DNA from: Bin80 sp965208025
Lineage (GTDB): Bacteria > Bacteroidota > Rhodothermia > Rhodothermales > Bin80
Reading direction: 5' to 3'
Length of the DNA stretch: 64,000 nucleotides
Assembly (NCBI GenBank): GCA_965208025.1
Contig: OZ242302.1
Location: 1,798,001 to 1,862,000, forward strand
In this document: piece after piece, positions 28,952-39,098 of the stretch
How positions within the stretch are numbered: the first letter of the stretch is position 1
Layout of the letters: every line of letters begins with the position of its first letter
Position numbers and translations under genes: made by a program
The notes under the pieces: model-generated
What the model was told of the DNA's origin: nothing
What the model saw: the letters and a program-made list of their open reading frames with translations, nothing else
Database searches by the model: none

Positions 28952-29629
28952 AGGTCTACATATCCAGATGGTGGCATGAGGGTGATTCTCTTCTTTGCGT
29001 CTTCTGCCACTCCATAAGAGGCGGTTGATCCAATTTTCTCCATTCGTAGGGCATCATCACATTATGACGATAGATTGAACATGAAAATTAATCGCCTTGA
29101 ACGCAGTGGGCAGTGAGTGAGTCCTAACCGTTTGAGAAAACGACCAAAATGGAAAAACTGGATGTTAAAAATTTCTCCAATTAAATGGTGGATTAGACCG
29201 GTAAAGAATTCAAATTGACTTCAAGATTTCGAAATTCTTGCTGGCATGTTTTGGCACATCATTCCCTAATTTACTTACTGACCATCCTCATGCATGGTAT
29301 TTATATCAATTATGCAATGAGTACACGCAACGAAATGCACCAATCTGCCTGGGGGCTATCTCCTTACTGCAACAGGTCAGCATCGTAAGGATCCCATCTA
29401 CTGAGATAGAAGGGGTGAGAGAGAGCTTTCCTCTGGACAAAGTCGAATCAGGAGTGAACTTTATCAAGCAGTTTGGGGCAAATATATACGCAACTTAGCA
29501 AATTGTTAGCTGTCATCTTATCCGTTCACTGTTAACACCTGCTCTCATGAATTCAACGTATCCCACAGAATGAAATGGGCAGGAAGGAAGACTCAACTGC
29601 TTGACTTCTACTGGTTTAATTTCTCGGGC
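28952..29629. other. Gene-poor stretch between pabB and the dioxygenase
   Basis: About 680 bp. A plus-strand frame at 29238-29498 (86 residues) has no recognisable motif or ribosome site and was not accepted. It should hold the pab operon promoter at its left end. Confidence 0.4.
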
Positions 29630-30367
29630 TTAATCTGGGAATGCCATGCCTATGGGAAACGTCGCCTCATAGCCTACTTCAGTGGGGGAGAGATCAAGCA
29701 TTAATTGATTACCACTCCGCCTAAAGATTCCGTCATTTGAATTTCGCGTTCTTCGCTCGCCATACTCACTATACGGGGGTTGAGCATGAACTTGGTCCGT
29801 TAGTGCATCATCAAAATAGAGTTGGGATGTAAACTCATAGCCTCTCATTTCTGGCGATTCTGTACGAATCTTAAAATGTAAGTGCACCGTCCGTCCTCCA
29901 TACCACCCTGGGTAGACGGTCATGAATCTGGCTATACCATCTTCGCCGGTAATCTGATAACCTCGTAAGAACTTCTCTTCGCGAAGATCCAGCCCGCGAT
30001 CTCGGAATGCGGAGTAGCGCCCTTCAATATTACACTGCCATAGATCTACTCTGGCTCCAGGCAGCGGGACACATTCCGATCCATCTACTCGCAGGACCTG
30101 AAATATAAGATCCAGTGGAGTACCAACCGAAACATCTCCAGAGGCAGGATCTACACGGATATCTGAACGCTCAAATTCAACATCCTTAAAAAAGGGGCCT
30201 TCGGTCTGTTTGGGTCGCACAATGCAGGATGGTAGCACATGACCATCCCCCGCAACCGATTGTCTAGAGGGAAACTGACATGAACCAGACAAAAAAGCAG
30301 CTCCAAAAATCTGGATCAATTCTCGCCGGTTTAGGATCCGGCCAATTGGGGTTTCATCTGGGATCAT
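29630..30367 (-). CDS. Intradiol ring-cleavage dioxygenase family protein, exported
   Basis: 245 residues. The N-terminus has a twin-arginine-like RRELIQIFGAAFLSGSC with a lipobox-type cysteine at C30, so it is probably exported and lipidated. The catechol/protocatechuate dioxygenase core is seen: TEGPFF, VDLWQCNIEGRYSAF (iron ligand Y118), VYPGWYGGRTVHLHF (Y156, H162, H164). The family cleaves catechol rings with non-heme Fe(III). Exported members of this type have uncertain substrates. Confidence 0.85.
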   Translation of the reverse strand: MIPDETPIGRILNRRELIQIFGAAFLSGSCQFPSRQSVAGDGHVLPSCIVRPKQTEGPFFKDVEFERSDIRVDPASGDVSVGTPLDLIFQVLRVDGSECVPLPGARVDLWQCNIEGRYSAFRDRGLDLREEKFLRGYQITGEDGIARFMTVYPGWYGGRTVHLHFKIRTESPEMRGYEFTSQLYFDDALTDQVHAQPPYSEYGERRTRNSNDGIFRRSGNQLMLDLSPTEVGYEATFPIGMAFPD

Positions 30368-30486
30368 CGTTTTTGGTGATTAGAAGAAATTGTAACTATC
30401 TTTCAGGTTGATTGGGAATGTCACCAATATAGTGGCTTAACTTTGAGCAATAATTGCCTGTAATTTGTGGTTGTTGAAAGAGTCCC

Positions 30487-30501
30487 ATCATTCGCAATGA
30501 T
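30487..30501. promoter_or_regulatory. Palindrome ATCATT-CGC-AATGAT upstream of mod
   Basis: A perfect 6-3-6 inverted repeat 45 bp before the mod start codon. It could be an operator; no regulator gene is adjacent. A palindrome of this length can arise by chance in a 180-bp intergenic region. Confidence 0.3.
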
Positions 30502-30546
30502 TGACGTAATCGGTCCAAACCACCCGACTGAATTCATATTGATTGT

Positions 30547-33094
30547 ATGGGAAGATCGAAAAGTAAACGCCGTGAAGTAGAGCACTATACCCATCAGGGG
30601 AAAGAGCGAGTGAATAACCCACCGGTCGGCCTAGTTACTCCAGAAACCGACAGTGGTGAGACCACAAAGATATACCAGCATGACCCACATCTGGATCCGC
30701 AACTCCAGTGGGCAGGTAAGCAAGAACGCACCTCGTTTGAAATCCCCACGGTCTCTCTTCATGTCCATGAGCGAGTGGATCCCCGTACCATTGTTGAAAC
30801 TGTACGAAAACGTTCCGACGATAGTCAGCAATTATCCCTGTTTTCTGATCCCACGGAAAACCCTCCGATTCGTCAAGCAATTGAGTTTTACCAACACCGA
30901 AAGAATTGGACGAACCGGCTCATTGCAGGGGACAGTTTGCTAGTGATGAACAGTTTACTGGAAAAAGAGGGGCTTGGTGGGAAAATACAAACCATCTATA
31001 TTGATCCTCCTTATGGTGTCAAGTATCGTTCCAATTTTCAGCCTTTTGTGAGTCAGCATAGCGTTACTGGGGAGGATAATGAGAAAAACCTGACCGTTGA
31101 ACCCGAACAGATCCGGGCATTTCGTGACACATGGGAACTTGGCATCCATTCATACCTAGCCTACCTGAGAGATCGTCTGCTACTCTCGCATGATCTATTA
31201 CACGAAAGTGGTAGCTGTTTTGTGCAGATTGGGGACGAAAATGTTCATCGCGTGGGAATGATCATGGATGAAATTTTCGGTGCAGAGAATCGGATAGCAA
31301 CCATCACCTATGCCACCACAAGCGGAAGCTCTGCGAATAATCTGCCAGAAATAGCCGATTATCTTCTCTGGTATGCGAAGGATACAAAGAAGGTTAAGTA
31401 TCGGCAATTGTACGAGCCACTGAATCGGTAAAGATGTGATCAAGTTTTTCAGTTCCTATGTAGTGGTGGAACTTCCTGATGGAACGTCTCGAAAGCTAAC
31501 TGACATGGAGCGGTTTGATCCAGATAAGTATTTGCCAGAGGGAGCGCGTATCTATCAGAGACGTAGCTTTGACTCGCAGGGGGCTTCAACCACAGGTAGA
31601 TCCGAGCCCTATGAGTGGAATGGACGCATCTTCCCATGTCCACAAGAAAGACAATGGTCCATATCCAAAGAGGGGATGGATAGACTTGCTGAGCTAGGAC
31701 GTCTTGATTTCGCATCTCAGAATTCTTTACTGTGCTTCAAGCGTTACGAAGATGAAGTTCCTGGTAGACGGATCAATAATGTATGGGGCTCTCAAATGTC
31801 TCCCAGAGATAAGCGCTATGTGGTTCAGACGGCGCTCAAGGCAATCCAGCGCTGTATCCTGATGACAACCGATCCAGGAGATATTGTTCTTGATCCCACC
31901 TGCGGGAGCGGAACGACTGCATTTGTTGCCGAACAATGGGGGAGGCGATGGATTACCTGTGACACATCTCGTGTGGCTATCGCCGTTGCTAGACAACGAC
32001 TCATCACAGCTGTTTATGATTATTACAAATTGGCATACCCCGATGAGGGAGTTGGAGCAGGATTTCAGTATCGTAGCGTTGAAACCGTCTCCCCTAGAAT
32101 TCTGGGGTATGATGAGCCGTCGAATCAGACCATTTTATATGATCAGCCGCTCACTGATCGCAGCAAGACAAGAGTCGCAGGTCCGTTCACAGTAGAGTCT
32201 GTCCCTGCGCCAACGGTCAAACCTCTGCGTGAGGTGCAAGAACAAAATGCCCCCCATTTTCTATCACGCAGTACCCGGGAAACAACCCGTCAAGGTGATT
32301 GGCGAGATGAGTTACTAAAAACCGGCGTGCGAGGGAAAAAAGGGCAGCGCATTACGTTTGTCAGACTGACGCCCCTTCCAGCCATGCGCTACTTACATGC
32401 CGAAGGTGAAACACATTCTAGTGACAATGGAGCCGGCACATCTGATCGCATTGTCGTTTCATTTGGACCTGCTCATGCTCCATTGGAACAGCGCCAAGTT
32501 GCTTTAGCTATCGAGGAAGCGCAAAAACTGGTCCCCAAACCATCCATCATTATTTTTGCAGCTTTTCAATTTGACCCCGAAGCGTCCAAAGATATTGATG
32601 AAACGCATTGGCCCGGTGTGACGCTGCTCAAAGCGCAGATGAATGTGGATCTGCTGACCGAAGATCTCAAAAAGAAACGTGCCAGTAACGAGAGCTTCTG
32701 GTTGATTGGTCAACCAGATGTGTCCGTGGAGAAATCCAGCGACGACTCAGCAGAGTGTGATTATGTGGTCTCCATTCATGGATTTGATTATTTCAACATG
32801 GAGACTGGAGATATTGAGTCTGGCGCCTCAGATAAGATCGCAATGTGGATGCTTGACACCGATTACGATGGACGCAGTCTGTTTCCTAAACAGGTGTTCT
32901 TTCTGACTAATTTGGGCAAAAAAGATATGGACAGTCTTAAGCGTAATCTAAAATCAGAAATTGATCTCAACCTGATCAAAGCCTATGTCGGCACACAGTC
33001 ATTACCATTCAAAGTTGGGGATCATCGCCGTGCAGCCGTCAAAATTATTGATGACCGTGGCATTGAAAGTTTGAAAATTGTGGAATTGGACTGA
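30547..33094 (+). pseudogene. mod: Type III-like DNA methyltransferase (Mod), frameshifted
   Basis: Two frames, 30547-31431 and 31436-33094, together make a ~850-residue adenine/cytosine-N methyltransferase. The first carries the catalytic IYIDPPYGVKY (DPPY at residues 153-156). The second carries the AdoMet-binding DPTCGSGTTAFVAEQWG and a long C-terminal part. Motif order (DPPY before the G-rich motif) is the beta class used by type III Mod. The frame breaks at about 31425-31430: the first frame ends LYEPLNR-stop, while the other frame reads GKDVIKFFSSYVVVELPDG straight through the junction. One base is missing from a short G run. No long simple repeat is present. Confidence 0.85.
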
Positions 33095-33245
33095 TGTTAG
33101 CGATGAATGGGGATTAGATCTAAACCGCTCTGGTATTTTCTGCACCTAGTGGGTGCCTTGATTGGAGATTGTCCGTTACGACTCAGCGTCAATCACCTCC
33201 GAAGGATTTATCTCCTGATCTATCGCCGATAGAATACTCTGACGA

Positions 33246-35352
33246 ATGTCAAGCCCAATCATTAAAAAACTGATCATAAACTCTCCTTATGAAGAGCCAA
33301 CCCAACACTGGGATTACCAAAGAGAAAAACGAGAGTTTGATCTTGTTGAAGGCCGAAGATCGGCAGGATATCTGGTGGCCTCTGGCGATTCAAAGGCTTT
33401 TGATGATCCCGGAATATTTAAGGAAATTCTTCTTGTCAACAAAATCCGACCGCGCATCAAAACATGGCGCAACGCAGGATACCCTGGCGTAACCAGCATC
33501 ACCAAGAGATTGTTAGAGTATTGGAATGATCCCCAAGAATTTGCGAAGAGAAGATTTTTCTTTTGCCAACTGGAAGCCGCCGAAATACTCATCTGGCTCG
33601 CGGAAGCACCCCCAAACGAAAAAGTTGGCATAGATATTCCCTCCGACGGTGGAGTGTTTGAACGATTATGTGCAAAGATGGCCACTGGTTCAGGGAAAAC
33701 GGTGGTGATGGCTATGGTCATCGCATGGCATATCCTGAATAAGGTCACCTATAAACAAGATGGCAGGTTTTCAAAAAATATATTGGTGGTCGCCCCAGGG
33801 TTAACCGTTAAGAATCGGCTGAGCGTTCTGATGCCAACCCATCCAGAAAATTACTACGATAGTTTTCGGGTTGTGCCTTCGTCGTTATTTGAAAAACTTC
33901 GGCAAGGTCGGATTGTAGTGCGAAATTGGCATGCTCTGAATTGGGAGACGGACGAACAGATTGCGAAAAAACGGGGAGTAGATAAACGCGGAGCGCTCAG
34001 CGATGGTGCCTATGTTCGTGATGTTTTAGGGAAAATGGCGAATTCGCATAATCTACTGGTAATCAATGATGAAGCACATCACGCTTGGCGTATTCCCTCT
34101 GGATCCAAGATGAAGGGAGTAGCCAAAAAAGATAGAGAGGAAGCCACCAAATGGATCGGCGGGCTAGACCGAATCCACAAGGCATGTGGGATTCTTAAGT
34201 GTTATGACTTCTCAGCCACCCCCTTCGCCCCGACGGGTAGCCGTAATCAAGAAGAGACACTTTTTAGCTGGATTGTAAGTGACTTCGGACTCAGCGATGC
34301 AATTGAATCCGGACTGGTGAAGACTCCCCGAGTTGTGATCAGTGATAACGCCCTACCAGACGTGAAAACCTATAAACCCCGCCTGTATCATATCTACAAG
34401 GATCCAGACGTTCAATCTGACCTGAATCGGTCGGGGGCGAAACCAGAAGAACCGTTGCCAGACTTGGTCAAGAATGCTTATTTCTTGCTTGGCTATGATT
34501 GGAGAAAAACGGCCAAAAGTTGGGAGGAACTCTCAACAAATACGACTCCCCCAGTCATGATTACTGTTGCGAACCGAACGGAAACCGCTGCAAGAGTGAA
34601 ATATGCGTTTGATCGCAAGAAAATCCGAATTGAAGAATTATGCGATTCTGATCGTATTCTCCATATTGATTCCAACGTTCTCAAAAAAGCAGAGAGTTCT
34701 GAGGCGCCACTCGTTGATCTAGACGTTTCCGAAGGTAAGATTACATCGAAAGGAGGCGCGAAGATCAATAAACAAGCAGAATTTCTCCGGCAACAAGTGG
34801 ATACCATAGGACAGGTTGGGAAACCCGGTGAACTGATCCAAAATGTGATTTCTGTTGGAATGTTATCCGAAGGATGGGATGCGAAAACCGTAACACATAT
34901 AATGGGGCTACGAGCCTTCTCGAGTCAACTCCTTTGTGAACAGGTCGTTGGTCGTGGACTGCGTCGGACGACCTATGATGTGAATCCTGATACCGGTCTC
35001 TTTGAACCCGAATATGTGAATATTTTTGGGGTTCCATTCACATTTCTGCCTCATGAGGGAGGAGCAGATACTCCACCTCAACCACCCAAACCGAAGACAG
35101 CAATTGAACCAGTTCCAAGCAGAGAAAAATTTGAGATTTTGTGGCCGAATGTGATTCGCGTTGAACATAAACTCCGACCAGAACTCTCCATTGATTGGGA
35201 GAATTTGGGGCCACTCACTATAGATCTTACCAAATTTGCGCAGATTGCTGAACTGGCTCCTACGGTGGATGGAAAACCTGATATTACCAATATTAAGCCA
35301 ATTGACTTGGAGAAATTAACCAAGAGAGATCGGATGCAGCGAATTATTTTTG
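33246..35352 (+). pseudogene. res: Type III-like restriction subunit (Res), N-terminal part, cut by an IS
   Basis: About 702 residues of a superfamily 2 helicase-type restriction subunit. Walker A is ATGSGKT (GSGKT at residues 148-152), the DEAH box is VINDEAHHAW (residues 275-278), and LRAFSSQLLCEQVVGRGLRR is motif VI. Coding is interrupted after QRIIF by an ISL3-family element at 35353-36634. The gene resumes at 36641 with the nuclease domain. ATG at 33246, 151 bp after mod. Confidence 0.88.
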
Positions 35353-36634
35353 GGTTCTACCCCGAACCTTGTGGATAGAGGTCTAAGCCTCCACAGAAGA
35401 ATAGAATCGCACTTCTGAATTTTTCAAACGTTCGGTATCCTCTCCCGACCGTTTTGATTTCTTGAATTTTGCCGTTAATGCGTTCTGCCTTGGCGTTGGA
35501 TTGTGAGTGGGAAAGTGCATTACAGACGCCATCAAAATGTCGCTGAAACCTTTCCCCCACCTTGGTGACTTCCCTGACGCCCATCTGCTCAACACTCTTT
35601 AGCCAGAGATCAAAATACCTCTTTGCTTCGGCGAAGGAACTACACTCAAAGATCCCTTTAAACTCTTCGCGTACCCGCCAGGCGTGACTGACTTCCAAGT
35701 TGGCTTCTTGAACGACTTTGAAGATCTCGTCTTGCTTGGCCGTACGGTTCTTTTCGTTCTTCAAAAGCACATAACGCGTCCCTTTCAACTCGGGATGGCT
35801 CTTCACTTCCCGTCTGCGCACCTGATTGATTGCTTTGTTCAGATCCTGAATCAGATGAAACCGATCATGAATCAAGGTTGCGTTCGGAAAGACTCGTTCA
35901 ACGGCGCGAATAAACGCCTTTAACATGTCCGTCGTCACCGTTACGACCTTCTCCTTCATTCCCTCAAACACACGCTCAAACAGCACTATAGCGCCTTCTT
36001 TGGTCTTTCCCTCCCCCACATCAAGGACAATCCCCCGTGTGGAATCTGTTACCACGGTCCCATAGACATGCCCCCGTTTGAGTGCTTTCTCATCCACACC
36101 GATATGGGGGATCTCTCCCAGATCCCTACGTGCTAATCCGCGCTCTACACTACGATGCATGATCCGATTCAGTTGGTTAAATCCACACCGTAGAAGCTTG
36201 GCGGTGCTGGTTTGATTTTTGGTTGCTTTCAACAGATCAATCGCAGCGCGCTCAAAGGCATAGGTTACACGACTGGATGAATCTGCCCAAGGAAGCTTAA
36301 TCGTCTTGATTCCCTTTGAAGACTTGACCCGAGGGATACGACAGTGGATATAACTCTTGGATTGACACCAGTCAATATGACGCCACGAACGCTCCTTGCG
36401 GTGGTCATACAACGTCCCAGATTCCCCCGTTTCTGGACAAACAAGATTCTCTCCCGAATGGCGAAGATATACATCAATCCGGTGAGACGTTGGATCCAAA
36501 GTGATTCGGTCAAGCTGCCACTCAGGAGTGAGATCCAGAGTGTAGCGCATAAATAAATCTATGAAATTTGACATGAAATTGAGTAGGTTTAGTTCGCCGA
36601 AATATACTCATTCCACACAAATTGTGGTAGAACC
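35353..36634 (-). mobile_element. ISL3-family insertion sequence inside res
   Basis: Ends carry imperfect inverted repeats starting GGTTCTACC (35353-35361) with the inverted copy GGTAGAACC at 36626-36634, and further matching TTGTG blocks inside. The flanks read TATTTTTG before and TATTTTGA after, consistent with the 8-bp target duplication of ISL3 elements with one T lost on the right. Removing the element and one copy rejoins the res frame as RIIFETARDVYDQI. The single transposase gene is intact. Confidence 0.88.
35357..36574 (-). CDS. ISL3-family transposase
   Basis: 405 residues, complete. It has the N-terminal region with SWRHIDW and SKSYIHCRIPRVKS, the DDE-like core HIGVDEKALKRGHVYGTVVTD, TTDMLKAFIRAVERVFPNA, HDRFHLIQDLNKAI, and the C-terminal NAKAERINGKIQEIKTVGRGYR with the catalytic glutamate. 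All are family features. The stop codon lies inside the left inverted repeat. The element may still be mobile. Confidence 0.92.
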   Translation of the reverse strand: MSNFIDLFMRYTLDLTPEWQLDRITLDPTSHRIDVYLRHSGENLVCPETGESGTLYDHRKERSWRHIDWCQSKSYIHCRIPRVKSSKGIKTIKLPWADSSSRVTYAFERAAIDLLKATKNQTSTAKLLRCGFNQLNRIMHRSVERGLARRDLGEIPHIGVDEKALKRGHVYGTVVTDSTRGIVLDVGEGKTKEGAIVLFERVFEGMKEKVVTVTTDMLKAFIRAVERVFPNATLIHDRFHLIQDLNKAINQVRRREVKSHPELKGTRYVLLKNEKNRTAKQDEIFKVVQEANLEVSHAWRVREEFKGIFECSSFAEAKRYFDLWLKSVEQMGVREVTKVGERFQRHFDGVCNALSHSQSNAKAERINGKIQEIKTVGRGYRTFEKFRSAILFFCGGLDLYPQGSG

Positions 36635-36640
36635 TATTTT

Positions 36641-37327
36641 GAAACAGCAAGAGATGTATATGATCAAATTCAGCCGAACTGGAAAGGGGGTAAAGCGCTC
36701 CTGTTAGCGCAGTTAGTGCAGCTGGTTGAAACGTTTATTTGCAGGTCAAACAAAATTCACTTCCAGCCATCCCCCCAGAGTGATTTGTTAAGGAAAACGG
36801 CTCTTGCCCTCCGTATGACAGAGATAGTCCAGCATCTTTCGGACGCGGTTCGCTTCCAAAATTCCGAACACTTGGATATCGTGTTAGACCAGAATCAACC
36901 TATCCGTTCAACTGGTGATATGAATACATGGTATACCAGCAAACCCTGCAATCGTACCAAGCGGAGCCATATTAATTTTTGTGTCTGTGATAGTACTTGG
37001 GAAGCTTCTGACGCCTATAAAATAGAAGAGAGTCCGGATGTGGTTGCATGGGTCAAGAATGACCACCTTGGTTTTGAAATATCATATATCTACCGCGGAG
37101 TGATTCAGAAGTACCGACCAGACTTTATCATCAGACTCACCTCTGGTAAGATATTGGTTCTTGAAACAAAAGGAAAAGAAAGCGAACGAACACGGATCAA
37201 ACATAAATTCCTGAACCAGTGGGTTAAAGCCGTGAATGAACATGGTGAATATGGGGATTGGTCCTGTGATATATCTTACCATCCTGCCGATCTGCCCGAA
37301 ATCTTGAAAAAACACGCTTCACAATAA
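36641..37327 (+). pseudogene. res: Type III-like restriction subunit (Res), C-terminal nuclease part
   Basis: The rest of Res after the ISL3 element, about 228 codons, opening ETARDVYDQIQPNWKGG in phase with the upstream part once the IS is removed. It contains a PD-(D/E)XK nuclease signature: YRPDFIIRL, then ILVLETKGK. It cannot be made as one protein with the helicase; internal re-start from GTG at 36716 would give only the nuclease half. Confidence 0.85.
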
Positions 37328-37702
37328 CAGAGAATTACCTGATCATCCTACTCTGGATGAAAGACGACAGGAAAACGCTTCCAAAAATGGTCTTCATGAG
37401 GCGCTACAAGCTACTATATTTACACCCCTATCCAGTTGTGATATTTTATTCAGGACTTTTATCTTTTTGTACTGCAGCTGTAATGAATGTAGTATTTATC
37501 ACAAATAAGGTCATTGTGATGCCACGGACTTAATCCCTCGCACAGGCATTGTTATGGTTACATCGTATGCGAATCGTGACATCCAATCGTGCTGGGTACG
37601 TGCAAGCAAAATGGACAGAGCGAAGCCACAGCATTTCCAAATAGATACCGGCGGAACCGATCCATCCATGGCTTGTCTAATTGACTTAGACCGAACTGTA
37701 TC
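37328..37702. other. Leader region of the first array ATPase
   Basis: No gene. The last ~80 bp (37620-37702) match the leaders of the other copies: a CAAATAGA block, GGAACCGATCCATCCATG, then GTCTAATTGACTTAG and GAACTGTATCATG. This conserved block probably holds the promoter and ribosome site of each unit. Confidence 0.6.
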
Positions 37703-38881
37703 ATGTCTGTACCGCTCACTGCTGCCTCTGATCGTGGACCCTCCCCGTATTTTCACGGGCGAGAAAGTATCCAGCGAGATTTTAAGAAATTACTAGAACG
37801 AGCCCACGCCTCAAAGACTGGAACCACCTTCCTAGTTCAGGGGGCACCTGGGGCGGGAAAGACTGCCCTATTGTTTGAATTGGAAAAAATAGCTTTAAGG
37901 AGTCAGTGGGAGGTCGTTTACATTAACGTGCAAGACTTGCACAACCCTGCCCATCTGGCCCAAACCTTTGGGAAGTCTTATGTTACTCGGAAACAAACTG
38001 CCACGAACTTAGACGCGAAGGTGTTATCCAGAGAATACATAAAAGAAGTTGCAGGGGATTCAAGCGTGATTCAGGTACTGCAAAAGTTGATTCCTGATCA
38101 TGGAGTGGTTTTGATTCTTGATGAAGCTCAAAAAATTGATGTTTTTGTCGGTAAACCAGTAGAGTCTGAGGTAATAAGTCTATTGGAAAGAATCCATAAT
38201 GGCAAATTGGATCAACCGGCAATCCTTCTGGCAGCGGGATTGGGGACAACAAAAGCGTCCTTTGGCAAACTGGGGATTTCAAGGTTTGGACGGAACTGTG
38301 TTGTAGAGTTGGGGGCGTTAAGCAAAGAGTCCGAGCGCTTGGTGATTGAAGACTGGATTCAAAAGAAAGGGAGAGGGCAAGGGGATCCGTCAGCGTGGGT
38401 TGACACGATCGCGCGGGAAACGCATGGATGGCCCCAACATATCCAATGCTATGCAGACCTTGCTTCGGAGTATCTGAAAGCAAATGATGGAGTTATGACG
38501 GCGGACGGACTGAGTTCTATACTGGAAGCTGGACACGAAGATCGCAAAGTGTATTACAAGCAACGAGTCGACGATCTTGAACCCGACGAAATCCAGTGTT
38601 TAGCAGGTTCCATTCTAGATCGTTCAGTAGGACATCCTACTCCTCGCTTACAAATAATGTCTGCATTCATAGACAACTACGGTGACAGTAAAGCAGAAAA
38701 ATTGTTCAAGAAATTTGTTAGTAAAGGAATTTTAGAAAAAAGAGAGATGGGATATAGTGTCCCCATTCCATCTATGCACACTTGGTTAAAGGAGACCTAT
38801 ACCAGAGAGAGAACTGAGATCCCCCGCGAGACGCAGAAAAGCCGCGTGGAGCGTGACCGAGGTTCGGGATTTGAGCGGTGA
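37703..38881 (+). CDS. Array P-loop ATPase, copy 1
   Basis: 392 residues. The start (PLTAASDRGPSPYFHGRE) contains the FHGRE box common before P-loop domains of the AAA/STAND kind. Walker A is GAPGAGKT (47-54), Walker B is VVLILDEAQ (D140, E141). A sensor-like ILLAAGLG follows, then ETHGWPQHI at 239-247, where GWP resembles the G-x-P motif of STAND and archaeal-type ATPases. The C-terminal ~100 residues (DEIQCLAGSI to VPIPSMHTWLKETY) look like a winged helix, and the last ~20 are a basic, disordered tail (QKSRVERDRGS). No effector, membrane or nuclease domain is fused. It follows the broken type III system. Function unknown; ligand-sensing switch, DNA-binding regulator or defence component are all possible. 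Confidence 0.85.
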   Translation: MSVPLTAASDRGPSPYFHGRESIQRDFKKLLERAHASKTGTTFLVQGAPGAGKTALLFELEKIALRSQWEVVYINVQDLHNPAHLAQTFGKSYVTRKQTATNLDAKVLSREYIKEVAGDSSVIQVLQKLIPDHGVVLILDEAQKIDVFVGKPVESEVISLLERIHNGKLDQPAILLAAGLGTTKASFGKLGISRFGRNCVVELGALSKESERLVIEDWIQKKGRGQGDPSAWVDTIARETHGWPQHIQCYADLASEYLKANDGVMTADGLSSILEAGHEDRKVYYKQRVDDLEPDEIQCLAGSILDRSVGHPTPRLQIMSAFIDNYGDSKAEKLFKKFVSKGILEKREMGYSVPIPSMHTWLKETYTRERTEIPRETQKSRVERDRGSGFER

Positions 38882-39098
38882 TTTCTGCCGTCGCACCTTA
38901 GGGTAGGTCAGAAACGTTTCAGTGACCGTTCCAGTTTTGCGTTCCAGGCATCAAATCGGGGCGTGTTTATGGCGTCTGATTGTATGTATAAGTACGCTCT
39001 GGACAAAATGAGCAGGAGGTCAACTGGTTCATTTTCAAATAGAAACTGGAACCGATCCATCCATGGGCTTGTCTAATTGACTTAGGCCGAACTGTATC
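38882..39098 (+). repeat. Intergenic repeat of the ATPase array, copy A
   Basis: 217 bp between copies 1 and 2. It is nearly identical to 40278-40498 over its first ~165 bp, beginning TTTCTGCCGTCGCACCTTAG and containing GCATCAAATCGGGGCGTG. The rest is the conserved leader before the ATG. No frame or clear terminator hairpin is visible. It shows that gene plus leader was duplicated as a ~1.4-kb unit. Confidence 0.85.

Noticed and set aside
29238..29498. 86-residue plus-strand frame
   Set aside because: No ribosome site, no recognised motif, and composition like the surrounding non-coding DNA.
30547..33094. Phase-variable mod gene
   Set aside because: The frameshift is at a short G run, not at a long simple repeat as in known phase-variable mod genes; simple mutation or a read error is more likely.
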